A stretch of DNA of 5,718 nucleotides, from the NCBI GenBank assembly GCA_005879095.1, contig VBLM01000332.1:553-6270 (forward strand), given 5' to 3'. Positions 1 through 5,306 of the stretch are shown piece by piece (position 1 is the first letter of the stretch; each line of letters starts with the position of its first letter). The notes under the pieces are model-generated. The model was not told the DNA's origin and searched no databases. It was given only the letters and a program-made list of their open reading frames with translations. The position numbers were made by a program, and so were the translations under genes. The stretch comes from Deltaproteobacteria bacterium. GTDB lineage: Bacteria; Myxococcota; Myxococcia; Myxococcales; 40CM-4-68-19.

Positions 1-536
1 TGGCGGCGAACGGCGAGCACCTGATGCAGGACTACCGCGCCGGCAAGATCGTCGGCTCGACCAACAAGAACCTGACGATTTTACAGCTGATCGGCGTACC
101 CGTCGGCGCGCTCGCCGTCGCCATCGCGTACCCGATGGTTCGCGCCAGGTACGGCATCGGCGGCGATGGAGGCCTCTCCTCGCCGATCAGCGTGAAATGG
201 GCGGGATTCGCGGAATTGCTCTCGAAGGGATTCGGCGCGCTGCCCCACAGCGCGCTCGTCGCGCTGGCCATCGCGCTCGTCGTCGGCTTCGTGCTCACGC
301 TGCTCGAGGCCCATCCGAAGCTGGGCCCGTACGTTCCCTCGCCGACCGCGATGGGCCTCGGCATGTTGATCCCCGGCTATGCGGTGCTGCCGATGGTCTT
401 CGGCGGCGTCGTTCAGGACATCTGGAAGCGGCTCTCGCCGAAGAGCGAGGACGTCTACAACACCCCCCTTGCCTCAGGTTTCATTACAGGGGAGGCGTTG
501 GTGCTCCTCTTTCTCGCCGCCGCGGCGTTCAAGTAG
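1..536 (+). CDS. OPT-family oligopeptide transporter, C-terminal part (5' end outside window)
   Basis: The frame is open from base 3 to a TAG at 534-536, giving 177 visible residues that begin upstream of the window. The product resembles the C-terminus of OPT/YSL-type integral membrane transporters, which import small peptides or metal chelates across the inner membrane. Visible hallmarks are the cytoplasmic-loop motif LMQDYRAGKIVGST near residue 7-20, and the terminal block with PSPTAMGLGMLIPGY (about 112-126), a conserved QDIWKR stretch, and SGFITGEAL before the last helix. Four hydrophobic segments are readable, at roughly residues 24-46, 83-102, 113-137 and 158-176. The protein ends two residues after the last helix, as expected for the family. 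The ATG at 24 is internal, not the true start. Substrate cannot be told from this part. The bactofilin gene follows after 52 bp on the same strand. Family assignment is fairly secure; specificity is unknown. Confidence 0.85.
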   Translation, partial: AANGEHLMQDYRAGKIVGSTNKNLTILQLIGVPVGALAVAIAYPMVRARYGIGGDGGLSSPISVKWAGFAELLSKGFGALPHSALVALAIALVVGFVLTLLEAHPKLGPYVPSPTAMGLGMLIPGYAVLPMVFGGVVQDIWKRLSPKSEDVYNTPLASGFITGEALVLLFLAAAAFK

Positions 537-552
537 CGGACCGCTGCGGATC

Positions 553-561
553 TGCTAGAAC
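553..561 (+). promoter_or_regulatory. Candidate extended -10 promoter for the bactofilin gene
   Basis: TGCTAGAAC fits an extended -10 (TG-n-TANAAT-like) about 28 bases before the bactofilin start. No convincing -35 lies 16-18 bases upstream, where the OPT gene ends. Initiation near 568 would leave a leader of about 20 nt that still carries the GAGG ribosome-binding site at 577-580. Read-through from the OPT gene is an alternative, because no terminator is visible between the two genes. Confidence 0.35.
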
Positions 562-588
562 ACCGATCCTTTCCGCGAGGACTTCACC

Positions 589-1020
589 ATGGCGCTACCG
601 ACGACCGCACCAGTGCAGCCGACTCCTTCTCCGTCCAACGTCACCAGCATGCCTGCGCCGCAGGGACGGGGCCCCGAGCTGAACGCGCTGCTCGGGAAGG
701 GCAGCCAGTTCGAGGGCAAGCTGCTCTTCGAGGGCTCCGTCCGCATCGACGGCAAGTTCTCCGGGGAGATCGTCTCCACCGACACGCTGATCATCGGCGA
801 AGGCGCCGAGGTGAAAGCGAATCTCCAGGTCGGCACGCTCACCTGCCTGGGCGACTACCAGGGCGACGCCAAGGCATCGAAATCAGTCGAGCTGAAGGCG
901 CCGGCAAAAGTGCGCGGCAACATCACCACCGCCTCGATCGTGATCGAACGCGGCGTGTTCTTCGACGGAACCTGCAAGATGGACACCGGCGGCGCGACCA
1001 CGCAGCCACCGCGCAAGTAA
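589..1020 (+). CDS. Bactofilin (polymer-forming cytoskeletal protein), BacM-like
   Basis: A 143-residue protein with the single-domain bactofilin architecture. A flexible Pro/Thr-rich N-terminal tail (about 1-30) precedes a right-handed beta-helical core (about 35-132) and a short disordered C-terminal tail ending PPRK. The core opens with LLGKGSQFEGKLLFEGSVRI and shows the roughly 18-residue glycine-spaced repeats typical of the family, including GKFSGEI, IIGEGAEV, LGDYQGD and KVRGNI. Bactofilins polymerise without nucleotide and act at the membrane in cell shape, polarity and chromosome or peptidoglycan organisation. In myxobacteria BacM supports rod shape and its N-terminal tail is proteolytically trimmed; whether that happens here is unknown. 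The ATG at 589 is supported by GAGG at 577-580 with 8-nt spacing; a Met at residue 21 is a less likely start. No partner gene such as a LytM peptidase or parAB is adjacent, which suggests a stand-alone gene. Family is certain; the exact paralogue is not. Confidence 0.93.
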   Translation: MALPTTAPVQPTPSPSNVTSMPAPQGRGPELNALLGKGSQFEGKLLFEGSVRIDGKFSGEIVSTDTLIIGEGAEVKANLQVGTLTCLGDYQGDAKASKSVELKAPAKVRGNITTASIVIERGVFFDGTCKMDTGGATTQPPRK

Positions 1021-1021
1021 C

Positions 1022-1119
1022 AGCAAAATCTCACCGCGGAGACGCGGAGAGCGCAGAGATTCGCGGAGATTGCTTTTACAAAAAAACCTCCGCGCCCTCC
1101 GCGCCTCCGCGGTGCGCTT
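1022..1119. repeat. Long imperfect palindrome filling a convergent gap; probable bidirectional terminator
   Basis: Two 27-base arms (1032-1058 and 1088-1114) are inverted repeats with 24 matches of 27, separated by 29 bases. All three mismatches are A opposite C when read on the + strand. In a minus-strand RNA they become G.U wobbles, so the hairpin is unbroken in the transcript coming from hsp20. In that direction it is followed by TTTT (bases 1025-1028 read in reverse), while the + side has no U-run. The left half is built from four near-copies of CGCGGAGA and the right arm from three of CCTCCGCG. The element occupies nearly all of the 106-bp gap between the bactofilin stop and the hsp20 stop. 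It most likely terminates hsp20, and perhaps the bactofilin message too. Confidence 0.75.
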
Positions 1120-1126
1120 GAAGCCT

Positions 1127-1609
1127 CTAGTGCTTCGAGATCGAGGCGGCCTGCGTGCCCTGCGGGGTCACTGCCACCTTGATCTGGCGCGGCTTGGTCT
1201 CCGCCTTCTTCGGCAGAAAGACCTTCAGCACGCCGTCCTTGCTCTCGGCCGTGATGTGCTCCACGTCCACCGTGTTCGGCAGCGTGAACGTCCGGCTGAA
1301 CGCGCCGTACGTCCGCTCGATCCGGTGGTAGCCCTCGCGCTTCTCTTCGTTCTCCAGCTTGCGCTCACCCTTCAAGGTCAGCGTATTGCCCTCCAGCTGG
1401 ATCTCGACGTCCTTCGGGTCCACCTCGGGCAGCTCGGCCTTGAGCGTGATGCCGTCGTTGTCCTCGAAGACGTCGACCAGCGGCGACCAGGTCGCCGTCA
1501 TCGGTCCTTCCTCACGCTCACGGCCGCGATAGGCCGAGTCGAACGTGCGGAAGAGCTGGTCCTGCAGGTTGAACAGATCGCGGAATGGATCGCTGCGTAC
1601 GATCGCCAT
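1127..1609 (-). CDS. Small heat-shock protein, Hsp20/alpha-crystallin family
   Basis: A 160-residue ATP-independent holdase that would bind unfolding cytoplasmic proteins and hand them to DnaK/ClpB for refolding. The N-terminal arm (1-40) starts MAIVRSDPFRDL, a common bacterial Hsp20 opening that helps oligomer assembly. The alpha-crystallin domain spans about 42-136, from WSPLVDVFEDNDGI through the signature AESKDGVL (121-128, the A-x4-G-V-L motif) to FLPK. A C-terminal I-K-V (143-145) supplies the I-x-I/V tail that docks into neighbouring subunits. The ATG at 1609 follows a near-perfect AAGGAGG (complement of 1618-1624) with 8-nt spacing; the frame stays open far upstream but only as antisense to the next gene. 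It is transcribed divergently from the cNMP-fold gene and converges on bactofilin. A heat-shock-like promoter and a structured leader lie upstream. Identity is secure. Confidence 0.96.
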   Translation of the reverse strand: MAIVRSDPFRDLFNLQDQLFRTFDSAYRGREREEGPMTATWSPLVDVFEDNDGITLKAELPEVDPKDVEIQLEGNTLTLKGERKLENEEKREGYHRIERTYGAFSRTFTLPNTVDVEHITAESKDGVLKVFLPKKAETKPRQIKVAVTPQGTQAASISKH

Positions 1610-1617
1610 GACTGTCT

Positions 1618-1670
1618 CCTCCTTCGCAAAAAATGTCCCGGAAGACCGGCGGTTTGCCGGTTCCCTTCCG
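1618..1670 (-). promoter_or_regulatory. Structured hsp20 5' leader, possible fourU-like RNA thermometer
   Basis: Read on the minus strand, two foldable parts precede the hsp20 start. Hairpin I pairs 1639-1650 with 1656-1670: a 6-bp ACCGGC/GCCGGT stem around AAACC, a 3-nt bulge, then 6 more bp. Hairpin II is a run of six U (1633-1628), a GCG loop, then AAGGAG (1624-1619), the ribosome-binding site itself. The six possible pairs are three U-A and three U.G, so the stem would be weak and melt easily. A U-run facing the Shine-Dalgarno is the layout of fourU thermometers, known upstream of an hsp20-family gene (agsA) in Salmonella. A 3-nt loop is tight, and Hairpin I plus the U-run could instead act as a weak attenuator. 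This is a fold read by eye, not computed. Confidence 0.4.
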
Positions 1671-1677
1671 ACGCGCG

Positions 1678-1708
1678 CCAACGTAAGACAGCGCCCTGTC
1701 GCGTCAAG
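1678..1708 (-). promoter_or_regulatory. hsp20 promoter, resembles sigma-32 (RpoH)-type
   Basis: On the minus strand CTTG (1708-1705) is followed after 17 bases by CTTACGTTGG (1687-1678). From memory, the alphaproteobacterial heat-shock consensus is CTTG-N17/18-CYTATNTNNG; the second box matches it at all fixed positions but one. The same bases read as a housekeeping promoter give TTGACG-N16-TACGTT. Initiation would fall near 1673, leaving a leader of about 64 nt. The fit with an hsp20 gene makes heat-shock control likely, but the sigma factor cannot be decided by eye. Confidence 0.6.
1687..1700. promoter_or_regulatory. Dyad between the hsp20 -35 and -10 boxes (possible operator)
   Basis: GACAGCGCCCTGTC is a 14-base near-palindrome, with GACAG/CTGTC arms and 6 of 7 pairs matching. 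It sits wholly within the spacer of the hsp20 promoter, where a bound regulator would block RNA polymerase. It matches neither CIRCE (TTAGCACTC-N9-GAGTGCTAA) nor HAIR (CTTGAGT-N7-ACTCAAG). A palindrome of this size can occur by chance in GC-rich DNA. Confidence 0.3.
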
Positions 1709-1721
1709 TCCCCGAAAGCGG

Positions 1722-1750
1722 TGGACCGGAAAACCACCTTCCCGTACGCT
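1722..1750 (+). promoter_or_regulatory. Candidate promoter of the cNMP-fold gene, leaderless geometry
   Basis: TGGACC (1722-1727, 4 of 6 to TTGACA), a 17-base spacer, then TACGCT (1745-1750, which keeps the T, A and final T of TATAAT). Six bases separate the -10 from the GTG at 1757, so transcription would start on the first base of that codon. This also accounts for the lack of any Shine-Dalgarno there. Its -35 lies 15 bp from the -35 of the divergent hsp20 promoter. Confidence 0.45.
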
Positions 1751-1756
1751 CCCCCG

Positions 1757-2545
1757 GTGCGCGATCGCCTGGGGATGCTGCGCAACGCCGTTTTGCTCGA
1801 GAGCGTTCCCGACGAGGAGCTCGAGCAGCTCGGCGCCCTCGTTCGGCCGGTCGGGCTGAAGGCAGCCGAGACCTTCGCCGTCCGCGGCCAGCCGAGCCCC
1901 GGCATGGTGCTGGTCGATGCCGGATCGCTCGAGGTCATCCTCGATTCGACGCCCATCTGCTCGCTCTCCCCGGGCAGCATTTTTTCGGAGGAATCGCTGG
2001 TCGGGGACTCGCCCTCGCCGGCCACGTTGCGGGCGGCGATCGCCTCCGAGATCGGCGTGCTCGAGCGCGATGCCGTCGACGGCCAACTCGACCTGATGCC
2101 GAAGCTGTGGAAAGTGCTCGACCAGGCGTGGCGCCACCGCTTTCTCACCGCCCGCCTCTACGCGATCGATCTGTTCCGCGACCTGCCGGGCGAGGCGCGG
2201 CTCGCGCTGGCCGATGCATTCGAGGAGGTCGATCTTCCGCCCGGCGCGCTTCTCGCCCAGGAAGGCAAGGTGCTCGACAGCTTCTGGGTCATCCGCGAAG
2301 GGCAGGCGGAGCTCGAGTTGCCCGAGGGCAACGACCCGCCCTCGGTGCCGCTGCGCGTCGGTGAATATGTCGGCGATCTCGCGGTGGTGGAGAACTTTCC
2401 CCAGAGCGCAACCGTGAGGGCGCCCTACGGCTTGCGGGCGATGAAGCTGACCCGCGCCGCTTTCCTGACGACGCTCGATCGCTACTCAGGCGCGCTGGCC
2501 GAGGTCCAAGTCGCTGCCGCCCGCCGGAAAGAGTCCATCCTCTAA
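1757..2545 (+). CDS. Protein with two cyclic-nucleotide-binding (Crp-like) folds, no DNA-binding domain
   Basis: With a GTG start at 1757 the product has 262 residues and two tandem cNMP-binding folds: one near 10-110, opening RNAVLLESVPDEELEQL, and one near 139-245, opening DLFRDLPGEARLALADAF. There is no helix-turn-helix, signal peptide or membrane helix. The layout recalls the regulatory subunit of protein kinase A, or myxobacterial cNMP-domain proteins of unknown role. Both phosphate-binding cassettes are degenerate. The second reads GEYVGDLA...FPQSATV (202-220), with Asp for the usual Glu and Gln for the ribose-phosphate Arg. The first reads FSEESLVGD...SPSPATL and also lacks the Arg. 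Binding of cAMP or cGMP is therefore doubtful; another ligand or a scaffold role is possible. The upstream reading frame is open but is antisense to hsp20. Alternative starts are ATG 1775, preceded by GGGG with no spacing, and GTG 1721. GTG 1757 fits a leaderless promoter best. Confidence 0.8.
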   Translation: MRDRLGMLRNAVLLESVPDEELEQLGALVRPVGLKAAETFAVRGQPSPGMVLVDAGSLEVILDSTPICSLSPGSIFSEESLVGDSPSPATLRAAIASEIGVLERDAVDGQLDLMPKLWKVLDQAWRHRFLTARLYAIDLFRDLPGEARLALADAFEEVDLPPGALLAQEGKVLDSFWVIREGQAELELPEGNDPPSVPLRVGEYVGDLAVVENFPQSATVRAPYGLRAMKLTRAAFLTTLDRYSGALAEVQVAAARRKESIL

Positions 2546-2574
2546 AGCAAAATCTCACCGCGGTGCGCTTTGCT
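2546..2574. repeat. Collapsed copy of the 1022-1119 palindrome in a 30-bp convergent gap
   Basis: AGCAAAATCTCACCGCGG (2546-2563) is identical over 18 bases to 1022-1039, the left end of the long palindrome. CCGCGGTGCGCTT (2558-2570) equals 1107-1119, its right end. The two ends meet at a shared CCGCGG, as if the 72 bases between had been lost. The result has a perfect 10-bp palindrome CACCGCGGTG at 2556-2565, flanked by AGCAAA and TTTGCT. It spans almost all of the space between the two facing stop codons. It may serve as a short bidirectional terminator, but the central palindrome leaves little room for a hairpin loop, so terminator strength is uncertain. Confidence 0.7.
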
Positions 2575-2575
2575 C

Positions 2576-3016
2576 TTAGTATTTCTTGCGCCGGCGCGGA
2601 CGGGACAGGCGCTCGAGGGCGCGGCCGTTCGGCAGGTCCTCGACCAGGCCGCCCGGGATTCCGCCCTCGGCGACGGTAGTTGCGAGCGGGTGCTCCTTGT
2701 GCCGCCCTTTCCCCTGGCGCATCTTTTCGAGCTCTTTCTTCGCCACGCGGACCAGCCGGTCGGCCGCCACGTCGAGGCAGCCGTAGACGTCCGGCGTGCT
2801 CTCCTCGATCTGGATCGTCTTCGCGCCCGGCATGCGAAGGGTGAGGTGGCACTCCTTCGACTCGCCGCGGTTGCCGTTGTCACGTCCGACCTCGACGCGG
2901 AGCTCGGCCGCCTCGTTGTCGTAGAACCGGCGCAGCGGCTGCACGAGGTGCTCCTCGGCATACCGCTTGAGGCCCGCGCTGATGCGCATCTGCTTGCCTT
3001 GGACGATGAGCTTCAT
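2576..3016 (-). CDS. hpf: Ribosome hibernation promoting factor (HPF/RaiA, sigma-54 modulation family)
   Basis: A 146-residue protein whose first 105 or so residues form the HPF/RaiA fold. It opens MKLIVQGKQMRISAGLKRYAEE, continues through LVQPLRRFYDNEAAELRVEVG, and has the beta strand CHLTLRMPGAKTIQIEE and the helix DVYGCLDVAADRLVRVAKKEL. Such proteins bind in the decoding region of the 30S subunit and silence idle ribosomes in stationary phase or stress. The remaining 40 residues (106-146) are not the dimerising C-terminal domain of long HPF; they are Gly/Pro-containing, end in the basic run RPRRRKKY, and look disordered. The protein is thus a short HPF with a basic tail. The ATG at 3016 agrees with the family N-terminus. 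No Shine-Dalgarno precedes it, and a -10-like box lies exactly 6 bases upstream, so leaderless translation is possible. It converges on the cNMP-fold gene and diverges from atpH. Confidence 0.93.
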   Translation of the reverse strand: MKLIVQGKQMRISAGLKRYAEEHLVQPLRRFYDNEAAELRVEVGRDNGNRGESKECHLTLRMPGAKTIQIEESTPDVYGCLDVAADRLVRVAKKELEKMRQGKGRHKEHPLATTVAEGGIPGGLVEDLPNGRALERLSRPRRRKKY

Positions 3017-3022
3017 GCGGCA

Positions 3023-3049
3023 AAACTACGCACCAAGAGGGCGCGTCAC
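3023..3049 (-). promoter_or_regulatory. Candidate hpf promoter, leaderless geometry
   Basis: On the minus strand GTGACG (3049-3044, 4 of 6 to TTGACA), a 15-base spacer, then TAGTTT (3028-3023). Six bases (TGCCGC) separate the -10 from the ATG, so initiation would fall on its A. The spacer is short, and the -10 keeps only the strongest positions of the consensus, so support is modest. Confidence 0.35.
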
Positions 3050-3095
3050 AGCCCCTCCCGTCGCCGCCCCGGCCGATTCGCGGCGCCGGGCGGCG

Positions 3096-3215
3096 TCACT
3101 CCTCCTCGGCGTGGTCGTCCACGCCTTCGTCGTCCTTCCTTGCGCGGCTTGCGACTCGTCCGTTCGGCTCGGTCCGAGGCCGTAACACGCCCTCTGGTCG
3201 CTCGCCGCAGCGCAT
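3096..3215 (-). CDS. Possible small ORF, 39 residues, unknown function
   Basis: An ATG at 3215 opens a 39-residue frame ending at TGA (3098-3096) within the hpf-atpH gap. The start is preceded on the minus strand by GGAGGAAA (3233-3226), a plausible ribosome-binding site 10-13 bases away. The product is very polar: an Arg-rich half (RPEGVLRPRTEPNGRVASRA) followed by an acidic tail, RKDDEGVDDHAEEE. It has no signal peptide, membrane helix or cysteine motif beyond one Cys at residue 3. I do not recognise it. Codon use is mixed: the acidic end uses common GC-rich codons, while the first half has TTA, CGA, CCA and CCT, unlike its neighbours. It overlaps the likely -35 of the atp promoter. It may be a real small protein, part of an unrecognised RNA, or chance. 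Confidence 0.25.
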   Translation of the reverse strand: MRCGERPEGVLRPRTEPNGRVASRARKDDEGVDDHAEEE

Positions 3216-3243
3216 TGACCGGGTATTTCCTCCATGTTACGAA
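3215..3243 (+). promoter_or_regulatory. Candidate promoter of the atpHAG operon
   Basis: TTGACC (3215-3220, 5 of 6 to TTGACA), a 17-base spacer, then TACGAA (3238-3243), which is also preceded by TG one base away (3235-3236), the extended -10 arrangement. Initiation near 3250 would give a leader of about 25 nt carrying the AGAGGAG ribosome-binding site at 3257-3263. This is the best-spaced sigma-70-like promoter in the gap. Confidence 0.5.
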
Positions 3244-3274
3244 GCGCCGCCTTTCAAGAGGAGCCGCGCCAGCC

Positions 3275-3823
3275 GTGATCGACGCCAGCGTCGCCAGACG
3301 TTACGCCCGCGCGCTCTTCTCGCTCGGCCTCGAGGAAGGCCGGCACGAGGAGTACGGCGGCGAGCTCGAGGCCATTCTTTCGGCGCTCGAACACAGCCGC
3401 GAGGCCGGAGCGTTCCTGCGCAATCCCGGCTACACGCTTCAGCAGCGCCACAACGCGGTCGATGCGCTGGCTTCCGCGCTCAAGCTCTCGCCGGTGGTGG
3501 TGAATTTCCTGCGCCTGTTGGTCGATCGGCAGCGGGTCGGCGATCTTCCCCAAGTGGCGCGCGCCTACCGCGCCATGGTCGACGAGAAGGTCGGACGCGT
3601 GCGCGCCACGGTGACCTCGGCTGCCCCTTTGAGCGATCGCGAGACGAAGAACCTGCGCGAGGCCATCGCCGCGATGACCGGCCGCACCATCGTCCTCGAC
3701 GCGAAGACCGATCCCTCGCTGATCGGCGGCGCCGTCACGCAGGTCGGCCCGCGGTCGTTCGATGGCAGCCTGCGCACTCAGCTGGAGCGCATGCGCGAAC
3801 AGCTCAAGCGCGCGCCGATCTGA
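3275..3823 (+). CDS. atpH: ATP synthase F1 delta subunit
   Basis: A 182-residue delta subunit (OSCP homologue), which caps the alpha3-beta3 head and joins it to the peripheral b stalk of F1Fo ATP synthase at the inner membrane. The N-terminal helical domain begins with the family pattern [19 protein letters not shown] and includes the [16 protein letters not shown] stretch (50-65). The C-terminal domain carries [16 protein letters not shown] (108-123) and the signature [20 protein letters not shown] (146-165). Length matches the usual 175-185. The GTG at 3275 is chosen because it gives the family N-terminus and follows AGGAG at 3259-3263 with 11-nt spacing; there is no in-frame ATG near it. 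The reading frame runs open far upstream without homology. It is the first gene of the operon here; atpF, normally just upstream, is absent. The gap to atpA is 16 bp. Confidence 0.95.
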   Translation: MIDASVARRYARALFSLGLEEGRHEEYGGELEAILSALEHSREAGAFLRNPGYTLQQRHNAVDALASALKLSPVVVNFLRLLVDRQRVGDLPQVARAYRAMVDEKVGRVRATVTSAAPLSDRETKNLREAIAAMTGRTIVLDAKTDPSLIGGAVTQVGPRSFDGSLRTQLERMREQLKRAPI

Positions 3824-3839
3824 AGGAAACGGAGCTCTA

Positions 3840-5306
<1,467 letters not shown>

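Noticed and set aside
1022..1119. CRISPR-like or insertion-sequence origin of the CGCGGAGA repeats
   Set aside because: Units are only 8 bases with no spacers, there is no transposase or target duplication, and the structure is a simple inverted repeat.
1628..1670. Intrinsic attenuator in the hsp20 leader (hairpin then six U)
   Set aside because: Five bases separate the stem from the U-run, more than a normal intrinsic terminator allows; pairing of the U-run with the ribosome-binding site explains it better, though attenuation is not excluded.
1070..1756. Upstream extension of the cNMP-fold gene to a 491-residue protein
   Set aside because: The added part is antisense to hsp20 and reads through the palindrome and the hsp20 promoter; it is an open frame due to high GC.
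1610..2137. N-terminal extension of hsp20 into a 336-residue protein
   Set aside because: The extra part is antisense to the cNMP-fold gene and shows no homology. The family start MAIVRSDPFRDL with AAGGAGG directly upstream is decisive.
2570..3274. Upstream extension of atpH to 417 residues
   Set aside because: The added part is antisense to hpf and low in complexity; atpH homology begins at the GTG at 3275.
3017..3274. tRNA, 6S, SRP or RNase P RNA in the hpf-atpH gap
   Set aside because: I looked for TPsiC-like GTTCGAnTC and for conserved cores of these RNAs on both strands and saw none.
3234..3278. A 14-codon ORF (ATG at 3234) whose TGA overlaps the atpH GTG as GTGA, suggesting a coupled leader peptide
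   Set aside because: It has no ribosome-binding site and lies across the predicted -10 of the atp promoter, so it would not be in the transcript; atpH has its own AGGAG.
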